DNA from: Streptomyces griseoloalbus
GTDB taxonomy: Bacteria > Actinomycetota > Actinomycetes > Streptomycetales > Streptomycetaceae
Length of the DNA stretch: 64,000 nt
NCBI GenBank assembly: GCA_014650015.1
Contig: BMUD01000001.1
Span: 476,197 to 540,196, forward strand
Direction: 5' to 3'
In this document: piece after piece, positions 43,358-53,054 of the stretch
How the letters are laid out: every line of letters starts with the position of its first letter
Position numbering within the stretch: the first letter of the stretch is position 1
Translations under genes and position numbers: made by a program
The notes under the pieces: generated by a model
The model's database searches: none
The model's input: the letters and a program-made list of their open reading frames with translations, nothing else
What the model was told of the DNA's origin: nothing

Positions 43358-44496
43358 TGGCCACGGACTACTACGCCGTACTCGGCGTGCGCCGCGACGC
43401 GTCGCAGGAAGAGATCAAGAAGGCCTTCCGGCGGCTCGCCCGCGAGCTGCATCCGGACGTCAATCCGGATCCGAAGACCCAGGAGCGGTTCAAGGAGATC
43501 AACGCCGCCTACGAGGTGCTGTCGGACCCGCAGAAGAAGCAGGTCTACGACCTCGGCGGCGACCCGCTCTCGCAGGCCGGAGGTGCCGGCGGGGCCGGCG
43601 GCTTCGGCGCGGGCGGCTTCGGGAACTTCTCGGACATCATGGACGCGTTCTTCGGTACGGCGTCGCAGCGCGGCCCGCGCTCGCGCACCCGCCGGGGCCA
43701 GGACGCGATGATCCGCATCGAGGTGGAGCTGGACGAGGCCGCGTTCGGCACGACCAAGGACATCCAGGTCGACACGGCGATCGTCTGCACCACCTGCAGC
43801 GGCGAGGGTGCCGCGCCCGGCACCACCGCCCAGACCTGTGACATGTGCCGCGGTCGCGGTGAGGTCTCGCAGGTCACGCGGTCCTTCCTGGGCCAGGTCA
43901 TGACCTCGCGCCCCTGCCCGCAGTGCCAGGGCTTCGGCACCGTGGTCCCCACGCCGTGCCCGGAGTGCGCCGGCGACGGCCGGGTCCGCTCCCGGCGCAC
44001 GCTCACGGTCAAGATCCCGGCCGGTGTCGACAACGGCACCCGCATCCAGCTCGCCGGTGAGGGCGAGGTCGGGCCCGGCGGCGGTCCCGCCGGTGACCTG
44101 TACGTCGAGATCCACGAGCTGCCGCACGCGCAGTTCCAGCGGCGCGGCGACGACCTGCACTGCACCGTCACCCTCCCGATGACGGCGGCGGCCCTCGGCA
44201 CCAAGGTGCCGCTGGAGACACTGGACGGCATGGAGGAGGTCGACATCCGGCCCGGCACCCAGTCCGGCCAGTCGATCCCGCTGCACGGCCGGGGCGTCAC
44301 GCATCTGCGCGGCGGCGGCCGGGGCGACCTCATCGTCCACGTCGAGGTGCAGACCCCGGGCAAGCTCGACCCCGAGCAGGAGCGCCTCCTGCGCGAACTC
44401 GCCAAGCTGCGCGGCGAGGAGCGCCCCACGGGGCAGTTCCAGCCGGGGCAGCAGGGCCTGTTCTCGCGGCTGAAGGACGCCTTCAACGGGCGGTGA
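43357..44496 (+). CDS. dnaJ: Chaperone protein DnaJ (second copy type)
   Basis: DnaJ stimulates DnaK. The 379-residue product has the J domain with HPD (about 31-33, [12 protein letters not shown]), a Gly/Phe-rich linker (about 70-90), four zinc knuckles [24 protein letters not shown] and CPECAGDG (about 145-208), and the two C-terminal substrate domains. Because it follows hrcA rather than dnaK-grpE it corresponds to the second DnaJ (dnaJ2) of actinobacteria. It is controlled by the CIRCE upstream. A partial copy of its last 65 bases lies 130 bp downstream. Confidence 0.98.
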   Translation: MATDYYAVLGVRRDASQEEIKKAFRRLARELHPDVNPDPKTQERFKEINAAYEVLSDPQKKQVYDLGGDPLSQAGGAGGAGGFGAGGFGNFSDIMDAFFGTASQRGPRSRTRRGQDAMIRIEVELDEAAFGTTKDIQVDTAIVCTTCSGEGAAPGTTAQTCDMCRGRGEVSQVTRSFLGQVMTSRPCPQCQGFGTVVPTPCPECAGDGRVRSRRTLTVKIPAGVDNGTRIQLAGEGEVGPGGGPAGDLYVEIHELPHAQFQRRGDDLHCTVTLPMTAAALGTKVPLETLDGMEEVDIRPGTQSGQSIPLHGRGVTHLRGGGRGDLIVHVEVQTPGKLDPEQERLLRELAKLRGEERPTGQFQPGQQGLFSRLKDAFNGR

Positions 44497-44560
44497 GGAT
44501 GTTCGGTCGCGCGTGGGCGGGGTCGGTTGCCGCTGGGGGGCCGGGGGTCGTCCTCCGGGC

Positions 44561-44626
44561 GGGCACGGTCGGCCGGGGCGGCGGGGCCTGTTCTCGCGGC
44601 TGAAGGACGCCTTCGACGGGCGCTGA
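44561..44626 (+). repeat. Duplicated 3' end of dnaJ
   Basis: The 66 bases ending the dnaJ gene (44431-44496) are found again at 44561-44626; the last 40 are nearly identical and encode [10 protein letters not shown](D/N)GR plus TGA. The period is 130 bp. The upstream half has diverged. It is not translated from any good start. Confidence 0.93.
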
Positions 44627-44736
44627 GCGACCCCTTTGGCGGCCGCCGGCATCCGTGCCGGGGCCCTGCGAGAAGCGGCTGATGCCAAGGGAAGGGCCGA
44701 TTCGGAGTTGGTCGGGGGACGTGACAACATGCCGTC

Positions 44737-45810
44737 ATGTCCTCCGTACCGACCGATCTCTTCCCGCACCCGATCGTGCAGGCCCCCATGGCGGGCGGTG
44801 TATCGGTGCCGCGGCTCGCGGCCGCCGTGTCCGAGGCGGGCGGGCTCGGTTTCCTGGCCGCCGGGTACAAGACCGCGGACGGCATGTACGAGGAGATCAA
44901 GCAGCTGCGGGGACTGACCGGCCGGCCCTTCGGCGTCAACCTCTTCCTGCCGCAGCCGGAGACGGCCGACCCGGCAGCCGTCGGCGTCTACGCCCACCAG
45001 CTGGCCGGTGAGGCCTCCTGGTACGGGACCGAACTCGGCGACCCCGACGGCGGACGCGACGACGGCTACGACGCCAAGCTCGCCGTGCTGCTGGACAACC
45101 CGGTGCCGGTCGTGTCGTTCCACTTCGGCGTGCCGGCCCGCGAGGTGCTGGATGCCCTGCGCCGCGTCGGCACGTTCACCCTGGTCACCGCCACGACCGC
45201 GGAGGAGGCCCAGGCCGTGGAGCGGGCCGGCGCGGACGCGGTGATCGCGCAGGGCGTCGAGGCCGGCGGCCACCAGGGCACCCACCGGGACGTCCCGGAG
45301 ACGGACGGCTCCGGTGTCGGACTGCTTTCCCTCGTCGCCCAGGTCCGGGAGTCCGTCGGCATCCCGGTGATCGCCGCCGGCGGCATCATGCGCGGGAGCC
45401 AGATCGCCGCCGTCCTCGCGGCCGGCGCCGCCGCGGCCCAGCTCGGCACGGCCTTCCTGGCCACCCACGAGTCCGGCGCGCACGCCCTGCACAAGCAGGC
45501 CCTGACCCACCCCCTGTACGTCCGCACCGAACTGACCCGGGCCTTCTCCGGCCGCCCGGCCCGTGGTCTGGTCAACCGCTTCCTGCGCGAGCACGGCCCG
45601 TACGCGCCCGCCGCCTACCCGGACGTCCACCACCTCACCGCACCGCTGCGCAAGGCCGCCGCCAAGGCCGGGGACGCGCAGGGCCTGGCGCTGTGGGCGG
45701 GACAGGGCCACCGCATGGCCCGCGAGCTGCCCGCCGGGCAGCTGGTGGAGGTACTGGCCGCCGAACTGGCCTCCGCCCGGACGGCGTTGTCGGCGGGAGG
45801 CGCCCGATGA
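44737..45810 (+). CDS. Nitronate monooxygenase family protein
   Basis: FMN-dependent enzymes of this family oxidise nitronates or act as 2-nitropropane dioxygenases. The 357-residue TIM barrel shows HPIVQAPMAGGVSVPRLAAAVSEAGGLGFLAAGY, a catalytic-type His segment, GADAVIAQGVEAGGHQGTH (about 165-183, with the conserved His) and the phosphate-binding VIAAGGIMRG and AQLGTAFLAT. The gene overlaps rsmE by four bases, so both are one unit; their roles seem unrelated. The true substrate cannot be told from sequence. Confidence 0.92.
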   Translation: MSSVPTDLFPHPIVQAPMAGGVSVPRLAAAVSEAGGLGFLAAGYKTADGMYEEIKQLRGLTGRPFGVNLFLPQPETADPAAVGVYAHQLAGEASWYGTELGDPDGGRDDGYDAKLAVLLDNPVPVVSFHFGVPAREVLDALRRVGTFTLVTATTAEEAQAVERAGADAVIAQGVEAGGHQGTHRDVPETDGSGVGLLSLVAQVRESVGIPVIAAGGIMRGSQIAAVLAAGAAAAQLGTAFLATHESGAHALHKQALTHPLYVRTELTRAFSGRPARGLVNRFLREHGPYAPAAYPDVHHLTAPLRKAAAKAGDAQGLALWAGQGHRMARELPAGQLVEVLAAELASARTALSAGGAR

Positions 45811-46547
45811 CCGCGCCGGTGTTCGTCGTCGACCACTTCGACACGGACGGTGCCGGCCGTTACGTGCTCGACGGTCCCGAGGGACGGCATGCCGTCTCCG
45901 TGAAGCGGCTGCGGGCCGGTGAGGACGTCGTCCTCACCGACGGCGCGGGCCGCTGGGCCGAGGGCGAGGTGGACGGCACCGAGGGCAAGGACCGGCTGAT
46001 CGTGCGGCTCGGCCAAGTCGCCGAGGAGGCCGAGGAGTTCCCCCGGCTCACCGTCGTACAGGCCCTGCCCAAGGGCGAGAGGGGCGAGCTGGCCGTGGAG
46101 ACGATGACCGAGGTCGGCGTCGACGCGATCGTGCCGTGGCAGGCGTCCCGCTGCGTCACGCAGTGGAAGGGCGAGCGCGGACTGAGGTCCCTCGCCAAGT
46201 GGCGGGCGACGGCCCGGGAGGCCGGCAAGCAGTCCCGCCGGGTGCGCTTCCCCCGCGTCGCGGACGCGGCGGCGACCAAGCGGGTTGCCTCGCTTCTCGC
46301 CGAAGCGGACTTCGCCGCCGTGCTCCACGAGAGCGGCACCGAACCGCTGGCGACCGCCGAACTCCCCGCCTCCGGTGACATCGTGCTGGTCGTCGGGCCC
46401 GAAGGCGGTGTCTCCCCGGAGGAGTTGGCGCTCTTCGAGGAGGCCGGCGCCCGCGCGTACCGGCTGGGCCGCAGTGTGCTGCGCACCTCCACCGCGGGAA
46501 CGGCCGCCGCGGCGCTGCTGCTCGGCCGCACGGGTCGCTGGTCCTGA
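45807..46547 (+). CDS. rsmE: 16S rRNA (uracil-1498-N3) methyltransferase
   Basis: RsmE is a SPOUT-class enzyme methylating m3U1498 of 16S rRNA. The 246-residue product has the N-terminal PUA-like domain (HAVSVKRLRAGEDVVLTDGAG) and the SPOUT signature VVGPEGGVSPEELALFEEAGA plus LGRSVLRTSTAGTAAAALLLG forming the knotted SAM site. Also present is QWKGERG with the conserved arginine-rich region. Its ATG overlaps the stop of the monooxygenase gene (ATGA). It is usually found after dnaJ in actinobacteria, as here. Confidence 0.96.
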   Translation: MTAPVFVVDHFDTDGAGRYVLDGPEGRHAVSVKRLRAGEDVVLTDGAGRWAEGEVDGTEGKDRLIVRLGQVAEEAEEFPRLTVVQALPKGERGELAVETMTEVGVDAIVPWQASRCVTQWKGERGLRSLAKWRATAREAGKQSRRVRFPRVADAAATKRVASLLAEADFAAVLHESGTEPLATAELPASGDIVLVVGPEGGVSPEELALFEEAGARAYRLGRSVLRTSTAGTAAAALLLGRTGRWS

Positions 46548-46587
46548 CCTGAGGGTTTCCCGCCCCGCCCCTTCCCGCCCTTCCCGA

Positions 46588-46659
46588 CCTGGGGCCCGCC
46601 CCAGGTCCCGCTCCTCAAGCGCCGGAGGGGCTGAGTCAGCCCGTCTCCGGCGCTTGAGG
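46588..46659. repeat. Two intergenic hairpins after rsmE, one a long palindrome
   Basis: A short stem ACCTGGGGC / GCCCCAGGT (46588-46606) is followed by CCTCAAGCGCCGG..GGGCTGA (46613-46634) pairing with TCAGCCC..CCGGCGCTTGAGG (46636-46659). This matches a repeat often seen between genes in Streptomyces, as I recall, and shares its core with the palindrome at 40516. Likely terminator or repeat element. Confidence 0.75.
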
Positions 46660-46789
46660 ACGAGGCCGTTCGGGCCGAAGGGGTTTCCGGGGGCGCGGGT
46701 TCGGGACGGGAAGGGGCGGCGGGGGCCGGGCGGTAAGTGACCGTATGCGCTCTACCGCGCCCGCCTGTGACGGTGGCAGGCTGCTGTGC

Positions 46790-47332
46790 ATGGGGGCGAT
46801 GACGAGGATTTCGCGCGGGGCAGGTCGGTGGCGGCGGCAGGCACTCGCCGTCGGGTTCGCCGTCGCCGCCGTGGGCGGCGTCGTGGCGTGCGAGGGCGGC
46901 GGACTGGGATCCGCGGCCGTCGCGATCACGACCGACGAGACCGTGACCGACGAGCTCAACCGGCAGAAGGCCGGGGTGCGTTGGCTGACCTGCACCGCGT
47001 CCTTCGGGGAGGACGGCGAGTCGCCCGCCGCAGGCGAGGACACGGTCGCCTCCGTCGACTGCGAAGGGGAGACGCAGGACGGCGAGGAGATCACCGTCAC
47101 CGGGAAGGTCACCCACGCCGTCAACGGCGCCTGTGTGCGCGGGGACCTCACCGCCAAGGTGGACGGCAAGGAGTGGTTCCGGGTCGACGGCCTCGGCGAC
47201 TGCGACTCCACCAGCCCGCCGCGCGTGGGCGAACCGACGGAGCGCGGGCCGAAGCCCACCGTCACCGTGACCGTCACCACGACCGTGTGGTGCGAGCAGT
47301 ACCCGTCGTGTCGCCCCGTCGAGGGCAAGTGA
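46790..47332 (+). CDS. Putative lipoprotein
   Basis: From the ATG at 46790 (alternative ATG 46799) the 180-residue product has a basic N terminus, hydrophobic stretch and a lipobox VGGVVAC (Cys near 34), so a membrane-anchored lipoprotein after signal peptidase II. The outer domain (WLTCTASFGEDG, VASVDCEGETQDGEEI, GACVRGDLTAKVDG, GDCDSTS) carries conserved-looking cysteines likely to form disulfides. The tail has a Thr/Val-rich PTVTVTVTTTVWCEQYPSC. No function is known; the fold resembles small DUF4333-type secreted domains. Confidence 0.75.
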   Translation: MGAMTRISRGAGRWRRQALAVGFAVAAVGGVVACEGGGLGSAAVAITTDETVTDELNRQKAGVRWLTCTASFGEDGESPAAGEDTVASVDCEGETQDGEEITVTGKVTHAVNGACVRGDLTAKVDGKEWFRVDGLGDCDSTSPPRVGEPTERGPKPTVTVTVTTTVWCEQYPSCRPVEGK

Positions 47333-47365
47333 TCGAAACCCCTGTCCAGGCCGCCCACGCTTGCA

Positions 47366-47377
47366 TAGGGTGATCGG
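47366..47377 (+). promoter_or_regulatory. Predicted leaderless promoter of tricorn-like gene
   Basis: TAGGGT (47366-47371) lies six bases before the GTG at 47378, and no ribosome-binding site precedes the start. Confidence 0.5.
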
Positions 47378-50300
47378 GTGACACAGTCCGCATCGGTCGC
47401 CTCCGCCGCTTATCTCCGGTTCCCGCATCCGCACGGCGAGTTGGTCGCCTTCACCGCCGAGGACGACGTGTGGCTCGCCCCGCTCGACGGCGGCCGGGCC
47501 TGGCGGGTCAGCGCCGACAACGTGCCGGTGACCCACCCCCGGATCTCGCCCGACGGCACCACCGTCGCCTGGACCTCCACCCGCGACGGCGCCCCCGAGG
47601 TGCACATCGCGCCCGTCGACGGCGGCCCCGCCCGGCGCCTGACCTACTGGGGGAACCTCAAGACCCAGGTGCGCGGCTGGACCGCGGACGGGCGGGTCCT
47701 GGCGATCAGCGCCCACGGCGAGGCGAGCCTGCGCCGCACCTGGGCCCGCGCCGTCCCCCTCGACGGCGGCCCCGCCACCACCCTGCCCTACGGCCCCGTC
47801 GGCGACGTCGCCCACGGGCCGCGCACCGTGCTGCTGTCCGCGCCGATGGGCCGCGAGGCCGCCTGGTGGAAGCGCTACCGGGGCGGCACGGCGGGCAAGC
47901 TGTGGATCGACGGGGACGGCCGCGACGGAGAGGGCGCCGGCGAGTTCGTACGGCTGCACGAGGACCTCGACGGGAACATCGAGTACCCGCTGTGGGTGGG
48001 GGACAGGATCGCGTTCCTCTCCGACCACGAGGGCACCGGCGCGCTGTACTCCTCCCTCGCCGACGGCTCCGACCTGCGCCGCCACACGCCTCTCGACGGG
48101 TTCTACGCCCGGCACGCCGCCACCGACGGCACCCGCGTCGTCTACTCCAGCGCCGGCCGGCTGTGGCTGCTGGACGACCTCGACGGGGCCGAGCCGCGCC
48201 CGCTCGACATCCGGCTCGGCGGGCAGCGCGTCGACCTCCAGCCGTTCCCGGTCAACGCGGCCCGCTGGTTCGGCTCCGCCTCCCCCGACCACACGGCGCG
48301 CGGCAGCGCCGTGTGCGTGCGCGGCACCGTCCACTGGGTCACCCACCGCTCCGGCCCCGCCCGCGCGCTCGCCGCGACCCCGGGCGTACGGGCCCGGCGT
48401 CCGCGCGCCTTCCGCGCGGACGGCGAGGAGTGGGTGGTGTGGGTGACCGACGCCGAGGGCGACGACGCCCTGGAGTTCGCCCCCGCCACCGGCCTCGCCC
48501 CGGGCGCCACCCCGCGCCGGATCGCCGCCGGGGAGCTCGGCCGGGTCGTGGAACTCGCCATGGCCCCCGACGGCAGCCGCGCCGCGATCGCCTCGCACGA
48601 CGGCCGCGTCCTCCTCGTCGAGCGCGAGACCGGCGAGGTCCGGGAGGTCGACCGCAGCGAGGACGGCGACGTCTCGGGGCTGGTCTTCTCACCCGACTCC
48701 GCCTGGCTCGCCTGGTCCCACCCCGGCCCGCGCCCGCTCAGCCAGATCCGGCTCGCCGGCACCACCGACCTGTCGGTCACCGAGGCGACCCCGCTGCGCT
48801 TCCAGGACTACGCGCCCGCCTTCACCCTCGACGGCAAGCACCTCGCGTTCCTGTCGACCCGCTCCTTCGACCCGGTCTACGACGAGCACGTCTTCGACCT
48901 GGCCTTCGTCGAGGGCGTACGCCCGTACCTGATCACCCTCGCGGCGACGACGCCGTCCCCGTTCGGCCCGCAACGGCACGGGCGCCCCTTCGAGACACCG
49001 GACCGGGAGGAGACCCCCGACAGCGAGGGCACCCCCACCACCCGGATCGACCTCGAAGGCCTCGCCGACCGGATCGTGCCGTTCCCGGTGGAGGCCGCCC
49101 GCTACACCAACCTGCGCGCCGCCAAGGACGGGGTGCTGTGGCTGCGGCACCCGGTGCGCGGCGTGCTCGGCGCCTCCCGCGCCACCCCCGACGACCCCGA
49201 CCCCAAGACCGACCTGGAGCGCTACGACCTCGCCCAGCAGCGCCTCGAGCATCTGGCCGTGGACGCCGACCACTTCGAGGTCAGCGGCGACGGCAAGCGG
49301 GTGCTGCTGTGGACCGACGGGCGGCTGAAGGTCGTCCCCAGCGACCGGCGCGCCTCCGGCGACGACGACAGCGACAGCAACATCACCGTCGACCTCGGCC
49401 GGGTGCGCCAGTTCATCGACCCGGCCGCCGAGTGGCGGCAGATGTTCGACGAGAACGGCCGCATCATGCGGGACAACTTCTGGCGTCCCGACATGAACGG
49501 TGTCGACTGGGACGGCGTCCTGGACCGCTACCGTCCTGTCCTCGACCGCCTCGCCACCCATGACGACCTGGTGGATCTGTTGTGGGAGGTGCAGGGCGAG
49601 CTCGGCACCTCGCACGCGTATGTCACGCCGCGCGGCGGATACGGCGGCGGCGCCCGGCAGGGACTGCTCGGCGCGGACATCTCCCGGCACGAGGACGGCG
49701 GTTGGCGGGTCGACCGCATCCTGCCCGCGGAGACCTCCGACCCGGACGCCCGCTCCCCGCTGGCCGCGCCCGGTGTCGCCGTCCGGCCCGGTGACGCGAT
49801 CGTCGCCGTCGCGGGGCAGCCGGTCGATCCGGTGACCGGGCCCGCCCCGCTGCTGGTCGGGACGGCGGGCAAGCCGGTCGAGCTGACCGTCTCGCCGGCC
49901 GGGGGCGGTGACCCGCGGCATGCGGTCGTCGTCCCCCTCGCGGACGAGGAAGCGCTGCGGTACCACGCCTGGGTCACCGATCGGCGGGCCCACGTCCTGG
50001 AGAAGTCCGGTGGACGGCTGGGGTACATCCACGTTCCCGACATGCAGGCGCCCGGGTGGGCGCAGATCCACCGCGATCTGCGGGTGGAGGTGCTGCGGGA
50101 GGGGCTGATCGTGGATGTGCGGGAGAACCGGGGCGGGCACACCTCGCAGCTGGTGGTGGAGAAGCTGGCCCGGCGGATCGTCGGGTGGGACCTGCCGCGC
50201 GGGATGCGGGCGGAGAGCTATCCGCGGGACGCGCCCCGTGGGCCCGTCGTGGCTGTCGCCAACGAGTTCTCCGGGTCGGACGGGGACATCGTCAACGCGG

Positions 50301-50599
50301 CGATCCGGGCGCTGGGGATCGGGCCCGTGGTGGGTACGCGGACGTGGGGCGGGGTGATCGGTATCGACAGCCGGTATCGGCTGGTCGACGGCACGCTGGT
50401 CACGCAGCCGAAGTACGCGTTCTGGCTGGAGGGTTACGGGTGGGACGTGGAGAACCACGGGGTCGATCCCGACGTGGAGGTCGTGCAGCGGCCCCAGGAC
50501 TACGCGGCGGGCAGGGATGCGCAGTTGGACGAGGCGGTGAGGCTGGCGTTGGCCGCGCTGGAGGCCTCGCCGGCGAAGGTGCCGCCTGCCTTGTCGTGA
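47378..50599 (+). CDS. Tricorn protease homologue (S41 family)
   Basis: Tricorn is a large multimeric peptidase that trims peptides from upstream proteases. The 1073-residue product has WD/tricorn-type propellers (residues about 10-690, repeated WTxDG- and FSPDSAWLAWSHPGP-like blades), a core helical region, a PDZ domain (about 740-830, LLGADISRHEDGG to VAVRPGDAIVAVAGQPVD) and a C-terminal S41 domain with the nucleophile serine in NEFSGSDGDIVNAAI and RENRGGHTS. There is no signal peptide, so it is cytosolic. Length and domain order match actinobacterial tricorn homologues. Apparently leaderless; monocistronic. Confidence 0.93.
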   Translation: MTQSASVASAAYLRFPHPHGELVAFTAEDDVWLAPLDGGRAWRVSADNVPVTHPRISPDGTTVAWTSTRDGAPEVHIAPVDGGPARRLTYWGNLKTQVRGWTADGRVLAISAHGEASLRRTWARAVPLDGGPATTLPYGPVGDVAHGPRTVLLSAPMGREAAWWKRYRGGTAGKLWIDGDGRDGEGAGEFVRLHEDLDGNIEYPLWVGDRIAFLSDHEGTGALYSSLADGSDLRRHTPLDGFYARHAATDGTRVVYSSAGRLWLLDDLDGAEPRPLDIRLGGQRVDLQPFPVNAARWFGSASPDHTARGSAVCVRGTVHWVTHRSGPARALAATPGVRARRPRAFRADGEEWVVWVTDAEGDDALEFAPATGLAPGATPRRIAAGELGRVVELAMAPDGSRAAIASHDGRVLLVERETGEVREVDRSEDGDVSGLVFSPDSAWLAWSHPGPRPLSQIRLAGTTDLSVTEATPLRFQDYAPAFTLDGKHLAFLSTRSFDPVYDEHVFDLAFVEGVRPYLITLAATTPSPFGPQRHGRPFETPDREETPDSEGTPTTRIDLEGLADRIVPFPVEAARYTNLRAAKDGVLWLRHPVRGVLGASRATPDDPDPKTDLERYDLAQQRLEHLAVDADHFEVSGDGKRVLLWTDGRLKVVPSDRRASGDDDSDSNITVDLGRVRQFIDPAAEWRQMFDENGRIMRDNFWRPDMNGVDWDGVLDRYRPVLDRLATHDDLVDLLWEVQGELGTSHAYVTPRGGYGGGARQGLLGADISRHEDGGWRVDRILPAETSDPDARSPLAAPGVAVRPGDAIVAVAGQPVDPVTGPAPLLVGTAGKPVELTVSPAGGGDPRHAVVVPLADEEALRYHAWVTDRRAHVLEKSGGRLGYIHVPDMQAPGWAQIHRDLRVEVLREGLIVDVRENRGGHTSQLVVEKLARRIVGWDLPRGMRAESYPRDAPRGPVVAVANEFSGSDGDIVNAAIRALGIGPVVGTRTWGGVIGIDSRYRLVDGTLVTQPKYAFWLEGYGWDVENHGVDPDVEVVQRPQDYAAGRDAQLDEAVRLALAALEASPAKVPPALS

Positions 50600-50761
50600 G
50601 CCGGGGGACGGTGCGCGGCCCGGCGTGTGCGGGGCGCCGTCCCGCCCACCCGTGCCGCCCCGGCGGCACGACGGCCCGCTGCCGCGTGGGTGCGACGGCC
50701 CGCGGCCGCGTGGCGCGGATACCATGCCTCCGTACGTGATCACCTGGGTCGAGGAGGGTGT

Positions 50762-51115
50762 ATGGCAGGGGAAGCGCAGGATGACTGCTTGTTCTGCAAG
50801 ATTGTCGCCGGGACCATTCCGGCGACGATCGTGCGGGAGACGGAGACGACCGTCGCGTTCCGAGACATAAATCCCCAGGCGCCCACCCACGTGCTGGTGA
50901 TCCCGAAGGCGCACCACAAGGATGCCGCTGCCCTCGCCGCCGCCGCGCCCGAGCTCGCCGCGGACGTGCTGCGCGAGACGCAGGCCGTCGCGGACGGGGA
51001 AAAGCTGGACAGCTACCGCATCGTCTTCAACACCGGCACCGGCGCCGGCCAGACCGTCTGGCACGCGCACGCCCACGTCCTGGGCGGTCGCGGTCTCGAC
51101 TGGCCCCCCGGATAA
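50762..51115 (+). CDS. HIT family nucleotide-binding hydrolase
   Basis: HIT proteins cleave nucleotide phosphoramidates or adenylates. The 117-residue product has the [13 protein letters not shown] zinc-type start (two cysteines) and the histidine triad HAHAHVLGG near the C terminus, with the [13 protein letters not shown] signature of bacterial Hint-like members. The ATG follows GAGGAGGGTGT. rnz starts six bases after its stop, and the deaminase follows, forming one unit. Substrate is unknown. Confidence 0.95.
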   Translation: MAGEAQDDCLFCKIVAGTIPATIVRETETTVAFRDINPQAPTHVLVIPKAHHKDAAALAAAAPELAADVLRETQAVADGEKLDSYRIVFNTGTGAGQTVWHAHAHVLGGRGLDWPPG

Positions 51116-51120
51116 GCGCC

Positions 51121-52026
51121 TTGTCCGTCCGCGAACTGGTGGTGCTCGGCACCGCCAGCCAGGTCCCCACCCGGCACCGCAACCACAACGGCTATCTGCT
51201 GCGCTGGGACGGCGACGGCATCCTGTTCGACCCCGGCGAGGGCACACAGCGCCAGATGCTGCGCGCCGGGGTCGCCGTCCACGACCTGAACCGCATCTGC
51301 GTCACCCACTTCCACGGCGACCATGCGCTCGGACTCGCCGGGGTGATCCAGCGCATCAACCTCGACAAGGTGCCGCACCGGATCACCGCCCACTTCCCGC
51401 GTTCCGGACAGCGTTTCTTCGACCGGCTGCGGTACGCCACCGCCTACCGCGAGACCGTCGCCCTCACCGAGGCCCCGGTCGACACGGACGGCCCCCTCGC
51501 CCGCACCCCCGGCTACACGCTGGAGGCCCGGAAGCTGTCCCACCCGGTCGAGGCGTACGGCTACCGGCTGGTCGAGCCCGACGGCCGGCGCATGCTGCCC
51601 GACCGGCTGGCCGCGCACGGCATCACGGGCCCGGACGTCGGCCGCATCCAGCGCGAGGGCACGCTCGGCGGTGTCACGCTGGAGGAGGTCAGCGAGGTGC
51701 GGCGCGGGCAACGGTTCGCGTTCGTCATGGACACCCGGCTGTGCGACGGGGTGTACGCGCTCGCCGAGGGCTGCGACATGCTCGTCATCGAGTCGACGTT
51801 CCTCGACGAGGACGAGGAACTCGCCGTCGAGTTCGGCCATCTGACCGCCGGTCAGGCGGCGCGGGTGGCGCGCGACGCGGGCGTACGGCATCTCGTCCTG
51901 ACCCACTTCAGCCAGCGCTACTCCGACCCGGCGGAGTTCGAGCGGCAGGCGCGGGCGGCCGGGTACGAGGGTGAGCTGACCGTGGCGCACGATCTGCAGC
52001 GGGTGGGGCTTCCGAAGCGTCGGTGA
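51121..52026 (+). CDS. rnz: Ribonuclease Z (tRNA 3'-processing)
   Basis: RNase Z cuts tRNA precursors after the discriminator; both tRNA-Ala genes here lack an encoded CCA and so would need it. The 301-residue MBL-fold product has [10 protein letters not shown], the metal motif [10 protein letters not shown] (about 61-70), [18 protein letters not shown] with the Asp ligand, and [10 protein letters not shown] near the end. The start is a TTG six bases after the HIT stop. The downstream deaminase overlaps by four bases. Confidence 0.92.
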   Translation: MSVRELVVLGTASQVPTRHRNHNGYLLRWDGDGILFDPGEGTQRQMLRAGVAVHDLNRICVTHFHGDHALGLAGVIQRINLDKVPHRITAHFPRSGQRFFDRLRYATAYRETVALTEAPVDTDGPLARTPGYTLEARKLSHPVEAYGYRLVEPDGRRMLPDRLAAHGITGPDVGRIQREGTLGGVTLEEVSEVRRGQRFAFVMDTRLCDGVYALAEGCDMLVIESTFLDEDEELAVEFGHLTAGQAARVARDAGVRHLVLTHFSQRYSDPAEFERQARAAGYEGELTVAHDLQRVGLPKRR

Positions 52027-53051
52027 AACAGCCGTACGATATTTCGATGCCCGTACCGAAAGCCGAACTGCACCTTCATATCGAAGGCACCCTTGAGCCC
52101 GAGCTTGCCTTCGCCCTCGCCGGGCGCAACGGCGTCGAGCTGCCGTACGCCGACACCGGCGCGCTCCGCGAGGCGTACCGCTTCCAGGACCTGCAGTCCT
52201 TCCTGAACCTGTACTACGAGCTCATGGCGGTGCTGCGCACCGAGCGGGACTTCGAGGACCTCGCCGACGCCTACCTCGCCCGCGCCGCCGCGCAGGGCGT
52301 GCGGCACGCGGAGATCTTCTTCGACCCGCAGGCACACCTGGCGCGCGGCGTCGGCATGGGCACGGTGGTCGAGGGGCTGTGGCGGGCGCTGGGCAGGAGC
52401 CGGGAGACGCACGGGGTGTCGACCCGGCTGATCATGTGCTTCCTGCGGGACGAGTCCGCCGAATCGGCCCTGGCGACGCTGGACGCCGCGAAGCCGTACC
52501 TGGACCGGATCACCGGCGTCGGGCTCGACTCGGCCGAGGTCGGGCATCCGCCGGTGAAGTTCCGCGAGGTGTACGAGGCCGCCGCCGCGCTGGGCCTGCG
52601 GCGCGTGGCGCACGCCGGTGAGGAGGGGCCGCCGGAGTACATCACCGAGGCGCTGGACGTCCTCGGCGTCGAACGCGTCGACCACGGCCTGCGCTGCGTG
52701 GAGGACCCGGTACTGGTGGAGCGGCTGGTGCGGGAGCGCGTTCCGCTGACCCTGTGCCCGCTGTCCAATGTCCGGCTGCGCACGGTGGACACCCTCGCCG
52801 ACCATCCGCTGCCCGCGATGCTCGACGCGGGACTGATGTGCACGGTCAACTCCGACGACCCGGCGTACTTCGGCGGCTACGCGGCAGACACCTTCGACGC
52901 GGTGCGCGACACCCTCCGCCTGCCCCCGGAGCGCCTGCGCGAACTGGCCCGCAACTCCTTCCTCGCCTCCTTCCTGGAGGACGACGAGGAGCTGCGGGCG
53001 CGGTACCTGGCGGAGGTGGAGGCGTACGACTTCGCGACCGACGTCCGGTAA
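52023..53051 (+). CDS. Adenosine/adenine deaminase family protein
   Basis: The 342-residue amidohydrolase has [15 protein letters not shown] (about 14-28), the second metal histidine in HAGEEG, HGLRC and the final metal aspartate in NSDDPAYFG, all expected for the ADA fold. The segment [10 protein letters not shown] resembles bacterial adenine (Aah1-like) deaminases more than adenosine deaminases, where HxDG is usual; the substrate should therefore be left open. The GTG overlaps the rnz stop (GTGA). It ends three bases before a convergent MFS gene. Confidence 0.88.
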   Translation: MKQPYDISMPVPKAELHLHIEGTLEPELAFALAGRNGVELPYADTGALREAYRFQDLQSFLNLYYELMAVLRTERDFEDLADAYLARAAAQGVRHAEIFFDPQAHLARGVGMGTVVEGLWRALGRSRETHGVSTRLIMCFLRDESAESALATLDAAKPYLDRITGVGLDSAEVGHPPVKFREVYEAAAALGLRRVAHAGEEGPPEYITEALDVLGVERVDHGLRCVEDPVLVERLVRERVPLTLCPLSNVRLRTVDTLADHPLPAMLDAGLMCTVNSDDPAYFGGYAADTFDAVRDTLRLPPERLRELARNSFLASFLEDDEELRARYLAEVEAYDFATDVR

Positions 53052-53054
53052 CCC

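Noticed and set aside
46790-47373. Second frame over the lipoprotein gene (Arg/Gly-rich)
   Set aside because: It is a shadow frame with arginine-rich composition and no lipobox; the lipoprotein frame has a good signal and cysteine pattern.
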